From NCBI RefSeq assembly GCF_041380015.1, contig NZ_CP159978.1: a stretch of 64,000 nt of DNA; one strand, given 5' to 3'. The translations under genes were made by a program, and so were the position numbers. The DNA is from Buchananella felis. GTDB taxonomy: Bacteria; Actinomycetota; Actinomycetes; Actinomycetales; Actinomycetaceae. The notes beneath the pieces are model-generated. The model was not told the origin of the DNA. It saw only the letters and a list, made by a program, of their open reading frames with translations, and did no database searches. Each line of letters opens with the position of its first letter. Positions within the stretch are counted from its first letter, which is position 1. This document shows positions 1 through 8,500 of the stretch, one piece after another.

Positions 1-2
1 AT

Positions 3-185
3 CGCGGCTCGGTGTGCGGCAAGGCGCAGATCATCCGCGAGGTCTGGGGCGATGAGTACACCAGCGAGGGCACGCTCAGCGTGCACATCCGCCGCCTGCG
101 CACCCGGATCGAACCCAACCCGGACTCCCCCACCTACATCCACACCGTGTGGGGGCGCGGCTACCTGTTCGAGGCCCGCCCGTGA
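3..185 (+). CDS. Response regulator, OmpR/PhoB family, C-terminal part (cut by window edge)
   Basis: This is the last 60 codons of a winged-helix DNA-binding domain. The open frame runs in from the left edge and ends at TGA 183-185. It holds the usual OmpR/PhoB recognition-helix and wing motifs: REVWGDEY, then TLSVHIRRLRTRIEP, then the terminal VWGRGYLFE. The receiver domain lies outside the window. The stop overlaps the GTG start of the histidine kinase by 4 bp (GTGA), so the two are co-transcribed as a two-component system. The regulated target is probably the ABC exporter just downstream; this is inferred from position and from known Bce/Mac-type loci. Confidence 0.9.
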   Translation, partial: RGSVCGKAQIIREVWGDEYTSEGTLSVHIRRLRTRIEPNPDSPTYIHTVWGRGYLFEARP

Positions 186-1477
186 GGTTCCTGCGAGGGG
201 CAATCGCCGCGCTGGTGATGCTGTTCGCGGCCGCCGGTGCCGCCCTCTTCTTCCTGGCGCTGAGCCCCGCCCCGCCGCCCGCCACCGCAGACCTGAACGA
301 CGTCGCCCGCCGCCTGGAGGCCGCCTGGCCCGACCTGGCTTCCGTGCCGGCGCACCTGCGCCAGCGGGTGGTCATAGTGGACGCAAACGGTACCCTGCTC
401 ACCCCCGCCGGCCCCGCCGGCGCTGCCCCGCAGGGCGCCGGCCAGACGGTAGACCCGCTCTGGCTGGCCAGCTGGAGCGGCGCCACCCGGCCGCTGCTCA
501 TGCCCGTGCGGGACCGGGACCAGGTGGTGGCGTGGGTGTTCCTGGACGACTCCCTCCCGGCGCGCCACTCGACCGAGCGCCTGGCCCTGGCGGGCAGCGC
601 GGCCGCAGCCCTGGCCGCCGGTGCCCTCATCACCGCAGGTAGCCTGGCCTCCCTCCACCGGCGCGTGATCCGTCCCTTCCGGGAACTGGAGCGATTCGCC
701 ACCCGGGTGGCCGCCGGCGAGCTGAGCGCCCCGCTAGAGCGCGACCGCGCCGGGGCGTTTGGGGCCTGGAGTGAGAGCTTCGACCTGCTGCGAAGCGAAC
801 TGGAGGACGCGCGCCGCCGCGAGGCCGCCGCGCGCGAAGCACAGGAGGCGCTAGTGGCCCAGATCGGCCACGACCTGCGCACGCCAGTTGCCACCATCAG
901 CGCCACCGCAGAGCTGCTGCAACTCACCGAACACCGCCCGGAGGTGCTGGACCGCCTGGGAGTCCTGGTCGCCAAGAGCGCCCAGATCGACTCCCTCATC
1001 TCAGACATGTTCTCCGCCCAGGCCCGCCAGATCGAGGCGCTGCCCGTGCGCCCTACCGACGTCACCGGCCAGGAAGTAGCAGACCTCGTCCGCCAGGCCG
1101 ACCACCGGCGCCTGGCCACCGTCCCCGACTTCCCCGCCGTCCTGGTCAGCACCGACCCCCAGCGCCTTGCCCAGGTGCTAGACAACGTCATCCAAAACTC
1201 CTACAAGTACGCCACCACCCCGCTGGTGGTGGAAGCGTGGCTGGAAGAGCACGCCCTCCACATTCGCCTCACCGACAGCGGGCCCGGCGTCGCCCCCGAC
1301 GAACTGGGCGTCATCTTTGCGCGCGGCCAGCGCGGCGCGGGCGCCGCCGGCACGCCCGGGCAGGGGCTCGGCCTGTTCACCTGCGCCCAGCTGATGGAAC
1401 GGATGGGCGGCCACATCTACGCCTCCCTGCCCGCCGCCGGCGGCTTTGCCGTCACGCTCACCCTGCCCCTGGCCTAA
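182..1477 (+). CDS. Sensor histidine kinase (HAMP-HisKA-HATPase)
   Basis: A 431-aa membrane histidine kinase. The GTG at 182 is chosen because it overlaps the regulator stop (GTGA); an upstream in-frame GTG would run into the regulator. It has an N-terminal TM helix (about residues 5-25), a short extracytoplasmic loop of about 110 residues, and a second TM helix near 140-160. A HAMP segment with VIRPFRELERFA follows. The HisKA H-box reads GHDLRTPVATISA, with the phospho-acceptor His near residue 230. The ATPase domain has an N box (DNVIQNSYKYA), a G1 box (DSGPGVAP) and a G2 box (GQGLGLF). The small sensor loop and the exporter next door suggest it senses a cell-envelope or peptide signal, but no ligand can be read from the sequence. 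Confidence 0.93.
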   Translation: MRFLRGAIAALVMLFAAAGAALFFLALSPAPPPATADLNDVARRLEAAWPDLASVPAHLRQRVVIVDANGTLLTPAGPAGAAPQGAGQTVDPLWLASWSGATRPLLMPVRDRDQVVAWVFLDDSLPARHSTERLALAGSAAAALAAGALITAGSLASLHRRVIRPFRELERFATRVAAGELSAPLERDRAGAFGAWSESFDLLRSELEDARRREAAAREAQEALVAQIGHDLRTPVATISATAELLQLTEHRPEVLDRLGVLVAKSAQIDSLISDMFSAQARQIEALPVRPTDVTGQEVADLVRQADHRRLATVPDFPAVLVSTDPQRLAQVLDNVIQNSYKYATTPLVVEAWLEEHALHIRLTDSGPGVAPDELGVIFARGQRGAGAAGTPGQGLGLFTCAQLMERMGGHIYASLPAAGGFAVTLTLPLA

Positions 1478-1587
1478 GCGCCCGCCCCCGGCCGCCCCGC
1501 CGCTAGGGCGATTGGGAGGCGAGGCCGGCGCAACGTCGTCCATCCCAGTGCCGCCCCAAGGCGGGCGGGCGGCAAATCGCAGGCGAA

Positions 1588-1606
1588 CCTTAAGAGTTTC
1601 GTAAGG
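1588..1606. promoter_or_regulatory. Inverted repeat upstream of the ABC exporter, possible operator
   Basis: The inverted repeat CCTTA-N9-TAAGG is the most AT-rich stretch in the 184-bp gap between the kinase and the ABC ATPase gene. It lies about 55 bp before the ATG. Its position fits a binding site for the response regulator encoded just upstream, but this is inference. The same gap also holds GCAACGTCGTCCATCCC (1530-1546), one copy of a dispersed motif. Confidence 0.35.
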
Positions 1607-1661
1607 ACTTGCGCGCACCGGCCCCGTTAGCGTCTAAGGCGTTGAAAAGAAAGGCCACACA

Positions 1662-2423
1662 ATGGACCCCCACGCCACCCACTCGGTGCTAGTCACAACC
1701 AAGCTCTCCAAGACCTTCTCCGTCGGAGGCAGCCAGCAGCACGTCCTGCGCAACCTGGACCTCCACATCACCCAAGGCTCCTACACGGTCATCATGGGCC
1801 CCTCCGGCGCCGGCAAGTCCACACTGCTCTACGCCCTGTCCGGCCTGGACCGGCCCAGCCTGGGCGCCGTCACCCTGGCCGGCCAGGACCTCACTCGCCT
1901 GAAGGAGGACGCCCTGGCCAGGTTCCGGCGCGCCCACTGCGGCTTCGTCTTCCAACAGGTCCACCTGCTCGACTCGCTCAGCGTGCTGGAGAACCTGGAG
2001 ACCGTCGGCCTGCTGATCAGCCGCGATCGCGCCGCCGTCACCGCGCGCGCCCGCCAGCTCCTGGAGCGCGTCAACATCCCCGAGCGCGACTGGTCCAAGT
2101 TCCCCGCCATGCTCTCCGGCGGCGAGGCCCAGCGCGTGGCCATCGCCCGCGCCCTCATGAACAGGCCGGCCGTCGTGTTCGCCGACGAGCCCACCGGCCA
2201 GCTCAACTCCGAACACGCCGCCGCCGTGCTGGACCTGCTGGACGACGTCCACTCAACCGGGCAGACCATCGTGATGGTCACCCACGACGTGCGCACCGCC
2301 TCCCGCGCCGAGCGCGTCCTCTACCTGCGCGACGGCAAGGTGGCCGGAGAGTGCGCGCTCACCGGTACCGGCGCCGAGCGCACCGCCGCCCTGACCGGCT
2401 TCCTCACCGGAATGGGGTGGTGA
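1662..2423 (+). CDS. ABC transporter ATP-binding protein, MacB/LolD family
   Basis: A 253-aa nucleotide-binding protein. It has Walker A GPSGAGKST (about residues 45-53), a Q loop, signature [15 protein letters not shown] and Walker B VVFADEPTGQ with the catalytic Glu, followed by the H-loop VTHD. This is the standard LolD/MacB/FtsE subfamily layout. The ATG is preceded by a purine-rich AAAAGAAAGG. Its TGA overlaps the permease GTG start, so the two form one exporter. Together with the kinase and regulator upstream it resembles cell-envelope stress or antimicrobial-peptide-resistance modules. The substrate is unknown. Confidence 0.93.
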   Translation: MDPHATHSVLVTTKLSKTFSVGGSQQHVLRNLDLHITQGSYTVIMGPSGAGKSTLLYALSGLDRPSLGAVTLAGQDLTRLKEDALARFRRAHCGFVFQQVHLLDSLSVLENLETVGLLISRDRAAVTARARQLLERVNIPERDWSKFPAMLSGGEAQRVAIARALMNRPAVVFADEPTGQLNSEHAAAVLDLLDDVHSTGQTIVMVTHDVRTASRAERVLYLRDGKVAGECALTGTGAERTAALTGFLTGMGW

Positions 2424-4813
2424 GCGTGACCGCCTCGAAACTGCTCACGCTGCGCAACGCACGCAAGCACCGTGGGCTCTTCTCCGCCGTTTTCCTGCTC
2501 TCCCTCATCGCCGGGCTGCTCAGCAACGTCGCCGTGGTCATGCTCACCCAGCACTCCACCTTCCTGACGGACTTCGCCGCCAAGCTGGACACCGCCCAGG
2601 CCGTAGCGATCGTTCCCGCCACGCCCGCCGCCACCCAGATGGAGGAACGCCTGCGCGCCGACGAGCGCGTGGAAGAGCTGACCGTGCGCCCGGGCGTGGG
2701 AATCATGGGCCAGATCCCATTCGCTGACGACACCATGCCCGCCAACTTCTTTTTCTACGACGTCGACGCCGCCCCAAAGATGAACCGCTGGCAGATGTCC
2801 TCTCAATCCCCGGACCAGCACGACTCCCCCATTTGGGTGCCCGCCACCCTCGAAGCCGCCGGCCGCTACAAACTGGGCGACGAGCTCACGCTCACCTCTG
2901 CACTTGGCGAGCGCAAATTCCACGTACAGGGATTCCTGGAATCGCCCTACGGGGGAATGCCGAGCATGGGGCTGCTCTGGTTCGGCCTGCCGCACGACGA
3001 CTTCACCGCCCTGCAGAAGGAGGCCGACGATTTCGTGTCCGCCGCCGGCGGCATCGCCGCCGTGGAAGCCGCCGCCGGCGCCAGCTTCGGTTGGGTGCCC
3101 TCCAGGCTCCTGGAGGTGCGCAGCGGCAACGTCGAAGACGGGCGCGCCGCCGTGCAGGCGGCCCTAGAGGCGTCCAACCTCGAGGACGAGTCCTGGGAGA
3201 TGGACCTCAACATCGTCGTGCAGGGCAACAGCATCTCCGTGGGGCTCGTCTCCGTCACCATCCTGGTCTTTGCCATCATGATCGCGGCCGTTGCCGTGCT
3301 GGTGCTCGCCTTCATGCTGCGCGCCGCGATGCGCGACGACCTGCCCACCGTGGGGGCCCTGCGGGCCCTCGGCTTCACCAGCGCCCAGGTGATGCGCCCG
3401 CTGGTGCTGCCGCTGACGGTGCTGGCCGCCCTCAGCGCCGCCCTCGGGGCCGGGGCCAGCTACGCCGTCTTCCCGTTCCTGGGCAAGCTGCTGCGCAGCC
3501 AGACCGGCCTGTACTGGCAGGCGGAGTTCTCCCCCACCGCCCTGGCCGCCGTCATGGCAGCGCTCGGTGTACTCATCTGGGCAAGCGGTGCCCTGGCCGC
3601 GCGCCGCGCCGCCAAGCTCACCGCCGTGATGGCCCTGCGCGGCGGGCAACGCGATCACTCCACCTCCCGCAACCTGCTGCCGCTGCGCCGCACGCGCGGC
3701 TCGCTGCCGGCCCTGCTTGGCATCAAGGAGCTCCTGGCCGCCCCGGGGCACGCCCTGCTCATCCTGATCGTGTCCGCCGCCTGCTCTCTCGGTTCCGTCT
3801 ACGCCCTGTCAGGCACCGGACTCCTGATCGATAAGGAACGCGCTCTACCGCTCTTGACCGGCGGCATCATGCCGCAGGTAACCGTCATAGACAGCGACCC
3901 GCGCCGGGCCGAATACGCCTTGGAAACCGCCCGGGCTCTGGAGGGTGTGCAGGCGGCCTTCTACTTCAACCAGGGCAGGCTGAGCACCGACGAGATCGGC
4001 CTGTTCGCGCTCATCGCCGACGAGTTCGACAAGCTGCCCCTCAACCCGCTGTACGAGGGCCGCTACCCGCGCCACGCCAACGAGATCGTGGTGGGTTCCA
4101 ACATCGCCAGCCGCTTCGGACTGGAGGTAGGGTCCACCTGGGAGCTAAAGCGCAAGGGCACCACCGCCACCTACCTCGTCACCGGCCTGGCCAGCAGCGC
4201 GTTGAACGCAGGCGAATTTGCCCTCATGACGCGAGAGGGCTACCGCAGCATGGTGCCGGACGCCAATCTCTTTAACGTCGGGGTATATGCCAGGCCCGGC
4301 GTGGACGCAGCGGAGCTGACCACTCGGGTCAACGCGGCATTCGACAACGAGGCCCTAGTGGTCAACTCCCAACGTGCTCTCCAAGTGCAGGTATCGGGGT
4401 TCCAAAGCATGGTGCCGCTGCTGACCTACTCCCTGATGGTGTTCGCAGTGGTGGTCGTGGTCCTGGTGATCGGGCTATTCACCTTCTCGCTGGTCTCGCG
4501 CTCCCTGCCCAGCTCCGGCCTGCTCAAGGCCCTCGGCTTCACCTCCAGGCAGGCGGCCAGGCGGGTGCGCTGGACCGTGCTGCCGCCCGTGTTGCTGGGC
4601 GTGATCGGGGGTGGTGCGCTCGGGGCGGCCCTCATCGGCCCGCTGCTCACCCTCACCCTGTCCGGGGCGGGGATTAAGAAGGTGGCCGTATCCATCCCGG
4701 TCTGGCCCAGCTACCTGGTCACCGCCTTCACGTTGGCCACCGCGCTCGTGGTGGTCTACGCCGCCACGCGCCCGATCTCCCAGGTCTCCGCGCGCACCCT
4801 GCTGGTCGACTAG
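2420..4813 (+). CDS. FtsX-type ABC transporter permease
   Basis: A 797-aa permease with two FtsX domains. The GTG at 2420 overlaps the ATPase stop (GTGA); GTGs at 2417 and 2426 are close alternatives. An N-terminal TM helix (about residues 17-40) is followed by an extracytoplasmic domain of about 230 residues. Three TM helices then carry the FtsX motif LPTVGALRALGFTSAQV. A second extracytoplasmic region is followed by a second FtsX set, marked by SSGLLKALGFTSRQAARRV. The duplicated layout and length match MacB/YtrF/SalY-like permeases that act on lipids, lipoproteins or peptides at the membrane. Transcription ends at the strong hairpin 4848-4892. Confidence 0.9.
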   Translation: MSVTASKLLTLRNARKHRGLFSAVFLLSLIAGLLSNVAVVMLTQHSTFLTDFAAKLDTAQAVAIVPATPAATQMEERLRADERVEELTVRPGVGIMGQIPFADDTMPANFFFYDVDAAPKMNRWQMSSQSPDQHDSPIWVPATLEAAGRYKLGDELTLTSALGERKFHVQGFLESPYGGMPSMGLLWFGLPHDDFTALQKEADDFVSAAGGIAAVEAAAGASFGWVPSRLLEVRSGNVEDGRAAVQAALEASNLEDESWEMDLNIVVQGNSISVGLVSVTILVFAIMIAAVAVLVLAFMLRAAMRDDLPTVGALRALGFTSAQVMRPLVLPLTVLAALSAALGAGASYAVFPFLGKLLRSQTGLYWQAEFSPTALAAVMAALGVLIWASGALAARRAAKLTAVMALRGGQRDHSTSRNLLPLRRTRGSLPALLGIKELLAAPGHALLILIVSAACSLGSVYALSGTGLLIDKERALPLLTGGIMPQVTVIDSDPRRAEYALETARALEGVQAAFYFNQGRLSTDEIGLFALIADEFDKLPLNPLYEGRYPRHANEIVVGSNIASRFGLEVGSTWELKRKGTTATYLVTGLASSALNAGEFALMTREGYRSMVPDANLFNVGVYARPGVDAAELTTRVNAAFDNEALVVNSQRALQVQVSGFQSMVPLLTYSLMVFAVVVVVLVIGLFTFSLVSRSLPSSGLLKALGFTSRQAARRVRWTVLPPVLLGVIGGGALGAALIGPLLTLTLSGAGIKKVAVSIPVWPSYLVTAFTLATALVVVYAATRPISQVSARTLLVD

Positions 4814-4847
4814 CCCGGGGCCGGCTGGCGCCGGCGCGCGCAGCCAA

Positions 4848-4892
4848 CTGGGGCGGGGGTGGCGGTTAGCAAAACCGCCACCCCCGCCCCAG
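4848..4892. terminator. Bidirectional terminator hairpin, 20-bp perfect arms
   Basis: The arms 4848-4867 and 4873-4892 are perfectly complementary over 20 bp around a 5-nt loop (AGCAA), and CTTT follows. The hairpin sits between the convergent permease and dcp genes and can serve both. Confidence 0.85.
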
Positions 4893-4939
4893 CTTTAGGG
4901 TCAGGCCCGGTCAAACCGGGCCGGAGAGTCAGCCCCCGG

Positions 4940-6991
4940 TCAGGCCAGGCCGCGCTTGGCCAGCAGGTGCTTGACCTCCGCGTCCCGCCCGGCGAAGGCC
5001 CGGTAGGACTCCTGGGTGGGCCTGGTGTTGCCCCGGCTGAGCACCTCGGCCGCGAAGCGGCGCCCGGCCTCCCGGTTCAGGCCGCCGTCGCCGTCGATCT
5101 CCCCCTCGGAGCGGAACCACGCCACGGCGTCCGCCGCCAGCACCTCGGCCCAAATGTAGGCCCAATAGCGCGCGTCGTAGCCACCGGCAAAGGTGTGCGG
5201 GAAGTAGGTGGTGCGGTAGCGCGCCACCACCTCGCTCGGGTCGAACCCGGCCTGGCGCAGCAGCTCGTCCTCCTTGGCCAGCACGCCCTCGGCGTCGACC
5301 GGCAGCTGGTCCATCTCCAGCTGGTGCCACCCCTGGTCCAGCAGCGAGGCCGCCAGGTACTCCGAGGTGGCGTAGCCCTGCCCGAACTGGGCCATCGCCG
5401 TCAGACGCTCCACCAGCTCGGCCGGCAGCACCTCGCCGGTGTCGATGTGGCGGGCGTAGTTGGCCAGCACGCGCGGGTGGGTGGCCCAGTTCTCGTTGAA
5501 CTGGCTGGGCAGCTCCACGAAGTCGCGCGAGGTGTTCGCCCCGGCCAGGGAGGCGTACTTGCAGTTGGAGAGCAGGCCGTTCAGGGCGTGCCCGAACTCG
5601 TGGAAGGCCGTGGTGACCTCGTCGAAGGTCAGCAGCGTGGGCTGGCCCTCGCCCGGGCGGGCGATGTTCTGGCAGTTGACCACCACCGGGTAGGTGCCCT
5701 CCAGGTGGGACTGCTCCACCAGGTTGTTCATCCACGCCCCGCCGGCCTTGCCGTTGCGCGTGTAGAAGTCGCCCAGGAACAGGCCGATGCCGTTGCCGGC
5801 CTCGTCCTTCACCTCCCAGACGATCACGTCGTCCGCCCAGCCCTTCAGGTCCTCGCGGCGCTCGAAGGACAGGCCGTAAAGCAGGTTGGCGGCGTAGAAC
5901 ACGCCGTTCTCGATCACGCTGCCCAGCTCGAAGTAGGGGCGCAGCACGTCGTCGTTCAGCTCGAAGCGCTCCTTGCGGGCCAGGGTCTCGGCACGCGCCC
6001 AGTCGGACAGGGCGAAGGCCTCCACGCCGTCGATCTCGCCGGCCTTGGCGAGCACCTTGGCCAGCTCGGCCCGCTCCGCGCGCAGCTTGGTGCGGGCCGG
6101 CTCCACCAGCTGGCCGAGCAGCCCCATCACGTTCTTTGTGGTGCGGGCGCCCTCCTCGTCCACCGCCAGGGCGGCGTGGTTGGCAAAGCCCAGGAGCTTG
6201 GCCGCCTGGTCGCGCAAGCGCACGATCTTGAGCACCAGCTCGCGCGTGTCCGCCTCACCGCTCGCGCCCCGGGAGATGGAGGCGGCGTGCACGCGGGCGC
6301 GGGCCTGCGCGCTCGGCAGGGAGGCGACGATCGCCTGCACCGTCGGGTTGTCCATGCTGGTGAGGAACTCCCCGTGGCCCGCCTCTGCGGCGGTGGCCGC
6401 CAGGGCGGCGCGCGCCGACTCATCCAGCGTCTCTACCTCCGCCGCGCTCAGCTCAACGGCCGACTCCTTCAGGCCCGCCACCACCTTCTGCTGGTACTCG
6501 GCCTCCAGGCCCGCCAGCTGCGCGTTCAGGCCGCGCAGCACGTCCTTGTCTGCGGCGCTCAGGGCAATTCCGCCGCGCTCGAACTCGCGCAGCTGCTCGC
6601 TGACCCACTGCTTGGTCTCCGCGTCCGCCGCGCTCAGGTCCACAGACTTGATGCGCTCGTACAGGCGCTCGTCCAGCAGGTAGGCGTCCGTGTGCGCCGC
6701 CAGCAGCGGCGCCAGGCGCAGCTCGGCCTCGTCGTAGGCCGCACCGCCCACCGCGCCGGCCAGGTTCCAGAACACCGCGTTCGCGCGGGTCAGCAGCTCA
6801 CCGGCGCGCTCCAGCGCCTCCACCGTGTTCTCCACGGTGGCCGGCTCCGTGCTGGTGGCGATCTGCTCCCACTCGGCCCGCTCGATTTCCATGCCCTCCA
6901 CGATGGAGGCCTCCATCAGCTCCGGCGTGAGCAGCTCGAACTGCGGCAGCTCGTAGGGCAGCGGGGAAGGCTGCGCCAACGGGTTAGTCAT
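4940..6991 (-). CDS. dcp: M3 family zinc metallopeptidase (peptidyl-dipeptidase Dcp-like)
   Basis: A 683-aa cytoplasmic peptidase that degrades short peptides. The zinc motif FHEFGHALNG (HExxH) lies near residue 464. The conserved aromatic and histidine-rich C-terminal segment of the M3A family (TYFPHTFAGGYDARYWAYIW) is also present. The N-terminus NPLAQPSPLPYELPQFELL matches the Dcp/OpdA group, and the length equals that of E. coli Dcp (about 680 aa). The ATG is preceded by AAAGGAAT at good spacing. It is monocistronic and ends at the shared terminator. Dcp versus oligopeptidase A cannot be settled by eye. Confidence 0.93.
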   Translation of the reverse strand: MTNPLAQPSPLPYELPQFELLTPELMEASIVEGMEIERAEWEQIATSTEPATVENTVEALERAGELLTRANAVFWNLAGAVGGAAYDEAELRLAPLLAAHTDAYLLDERLYERIKSVDLSAADAETKQWVSEQLREFERGGIALSAADKDVLRGLNAQLAGLEAEYQQKVVAGLKESAVELSAAEVETLDESARAALAATAAEAGHGEFLTSMDNPTVQAIVASLPSAQARARVHAASISRGASGEADTRELVLKIVRLRDQAAKLLGFANHAALAVDEEGARTTKNVMGLLGQLVEPARTKLRAERAELAKVLAKAGEIDGVEAFALSDWARAETLARKERFELNDDVLRPYFELGSVIENGVFYAANLLYGLSFERREDLKGWADDVIVWEVKDEAGNGIGLFLGDFYTRNGKAGGAWMNNLVEQSHLEGTYPVVVNCQNIARPGEGQPTLLTFDEVTTAFHEFGHALNGLLSNCKYASLAGANTSRDFVELPSQFNENWATHPRVLANYARHIDTGEVLPAELVERLTAMAQFGQGYATSEYLAASLLDQGWHQLEMDQLPVDAEGVLAKEDELLRQAGFDPSEVVARYRTTYFPHTFAGGYDARYWAYIWAEVLAADAVAWFRSEGEIDGDGGLNREAGRRFAAEVLSRGNTRPTQESYRAFAGRDAEVKHLLAKRGLA

Positions 6992-7069
6992 AGTTATTCC
7001 TTTCGGTTTTCTTCCTTAAGTTTCAGGGGCGGCCGCCCCGCTAGGCCGCCTAGTTGAGCGCAGGCGTGC

Positions 7070-7087
7070 GTGGACGACGTCGTCCAC
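7070..7087. repeat. 18-bp perfect palindrome of the dispersed GACGTC motif
   Basis: GTGGACGACGTCGTCCAC is a perfect palindrome in the 134-bp gap between dcp and the GNAT-fusion gene. It is the symmetric form of a core seen at many places in the window, such as 1530, 18092, 22320, 32740, 34811, 46383 and 52870. Confidence 0.6.
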
Positions 7088-7125
7088 CCGCCTCCCCCAC
7101 CAAGCGGCCGGTGGTGAGAAGCGGC

Positions 7126-8187
7126 CTAGTCGGTGCCGGGCTCCGACGCCAACCCAAGGGCCCGGCGCACGTTGGGAGGGAAGAAGCCCGGCCCCTTGAG
7201 CACCTTGCCGTCGGCGCGGTAGATCGGCTTGCCGTCCGCTCCCAGCTTGGAGAGGTTGGAGGCCTGCACCTCCGCCAGCACGCGCGGCAGCGAAATGCCG
7301 GCCTCGATCGCCATGCCGTAGATGACGTAGACCAGGTCCGCCAGGGCGTCGGCGGCCTCCACCACGTCGCGCGAGTGGTCGTCCTCCTTCAACGCCTCCG
7401 GCAGCGCGGCCTCGAACGCCTTGCGGGCGCTGGGGCCGTAGACCGCGCCCACCAGCTCGGCGCACTCCTCCAGGATCAGGCTCATGCGCATGCCGATGCG
7501 ATCGAAGTCCACGCTCGGCACCTGCCGGCCCATCGGCATCAGGTAGGTGGCGTGGAACTGGTTCACCAGGGCCTCCGGGTCGCGCGGGTCCAGGGGCAGC
7601 TCGCCGGCCACGCCCGGGCCGTCCCACGGGGAAGCGGGCACGCCGCGCGGGTCAGTCGCCAGGAGACTGCCCACCCACTGGTCCACCAACGGCTGGCCCA
7701 CCTTCAGCACCAGGGACTTGCGCCTCGTGCCCTCCCGGACGAATCCCATCCGCCAGGCGGTCTTCCAGGACGGCCAGTTGCCCACGGCCGCGCCCCAGGT
7801 CAGGGCCGTCAGGCCCAGGTCGTTGAACGCGTGCTGCGCCACCAGCTCCAAAGCGCGGTGCATGTAGCCATGGCCGCGCTGTTCACCGGCCAGGTAGTAG
7901 CCCACCTCGGCACGCCCGTCCACCGGGGTGCGCAGCGAGATCATGCCGATCGGGGTGGCGTCGGCGGCCCCCACCCTGATAGCCCACTCCCGGCTGTCGC
8001 CGGCCCACGCCTGCGGGACCAGCTCGCCCACAAAGAACTCGGCGTCGCTCAGTTGGTAGGGCGTCGGCACGATGGTCCACCGCTGGATGTCTGGGTCCTG
8101 GCAGATGCGGTAGATGGCCTCGACGTCCGCCTGGCTCGCCGGGGTCGCCAGGAAGATCTCGCCGTCGCTGAGTACGTAGGGTTCCAT
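7126..8187 (-). CDS. GNAT N-acetyltransferase fused to a MazG/PRA-PH-like NTP pyrophosphohydrolase
   Basis: A 353-aa two-domain protein. Residues 1-160 are a RimJ/RimL-type GNAT fold: EWAIRV, GMISLRT, GYYLAGEQRGHGYMHRAL as the acetyl-CoA loop, and NWPSWKTAWRMGF. Residues 200-353 look like an all-alpha NTP pyrophosphohydrolase: metal-binding EECAE followed by EAADALADLVYVIYG (the EExxE..ExxD pattern), then the SNLSKLGADGKPIY and KVLKGPGFFPP signature found in phage and actinobacterial phosphoribosyl-ATP-diphosphatase-like proteins. The acceptor of the acetyltransferase and the nucleotide hydrolysed are unknown. A TAGACT hexamer (complement of 8196-8201) ends 8 nt before the ATG and no Shine-Dalgarno is visible, so the mRNA is probably leaderless. 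Confidence 0.85.
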   Translation of the reverse strand: MEPYVLSDGEIFLATPASQADVEAIYRICQDPDIQRWTIVPTPYQLSDAEFFVGELVPQAWAGDSREWAIRVGAADATPIGMISLRTPVDGRAEVGYYLAGEQRGHGYMHRALELVAQHAFNDLGLTALTWGAAVGNWPSWKTAWRMGFVREGTRRKSLVLKVGQPLVDQWVGSLLATDPRGVPASPWDGPGVAGELPLDPRDPEALVNQFHATYLMPMGRQVPSVDFDRIGMRMSLILEECAELVGAVYGPSARKAFEAALPEALKEDDHSRDVVEAADALADLVYVIYGMAIEAGISLPRVLAEVQASNLSKLGADGKPIYRADGKVLKGPGFFPPNVRRALGLASEPGTD

Positions 8188-8195
8188 AGGGCACC

Positions 8196-8201
8196 AGTCT
8201 A
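8196..8201 (-). promoter_or_regulatory. -10 hexamer TAGACT, leaderless promoter of the GNAT fusion gene
   Basis: TAGACT on the minus strand ends 8 nt before the ATG at 8187. That spacing puts the transcription start at or within 2 nt of the start codon. Confidence 0.55.
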
Positions 8202-8277
8202 GGGGGCCAGGAGCGCCGGTCCCGTCCGGGGCGGCCCGGCCCGCCCGGCCAGGCGTGGGCGCGCGCGGGTACGAGTT

Positions 8278-8306
8278 GGCCCCCTGCGAACGAATCGCAG
8301 GGGGCC
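8278..8306 (-). terminator. Hairpin terminator downstream of the 47-aa gene
   Basis: Perfect 12-bp arms (8278-8289 and 8295-8306) around the 5-nt loop ACGAA. It lies between the stop of the small gene at 8357 and the promoter of the GNAT fusion. There is no clear U tract on either strand. Confidence 0.55.
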
Positions 8307-8356
8307 AGGGTCGGGATTGCCGGCGCCGTCTAGGCGGCCGGGCCTCGGCACGCGGG

Positions 8357-8500
8357 TCAGGCGGCCAGACGCAGCGCGCGGCTGGCGGCGGCCAGGCGGG
8401 CCTCGGCGCGCTCGATGCGGCCGGCGGCCGCGTACTTCGGCAGGGAGGCCACCTCGCGGGCGGCCTGCTCGTACTCGTGAATTGCAGTGTTCAATTCCAT
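8357..8500 (-). CDS. Small helical protein of unknown function (47 aa)
   Basis: This is a 47-residue frame running from MELNTAIHEYEQAA to RALRLAA. Nearly every codon after the first few ends in G or C, which is the codon use of real genes here. The composition (Ala, Glu, Arg, Leu, no Cys) predicts one or two amphipathic helices and no signal or TM segment. The purine run GAAGAGGAG abuts the ATG, so the in-frame TTG two codons later (8494) has better Shine-Dalgarno spacing and may be the true start. It sits alone between tRNA-Leu and the GNAT fusion. I recognise no family. Confidence 0.6.
   Translation of the reverse strand: MELNTAIHEYEQAAREVASLPKYAAAGRIERAEARLAAASRALRLAA

Noticed and set aside
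4859..7057. 732-codon open frame on the plus strand across the M3 peptidase
   Set aside because: It is antisense to dcp, has the composition expected from the complement of high-GC codons (Val/Leu/Gly/Arg/Gln-rich), shows no domain, and crosses the terminator at 4848-4892.
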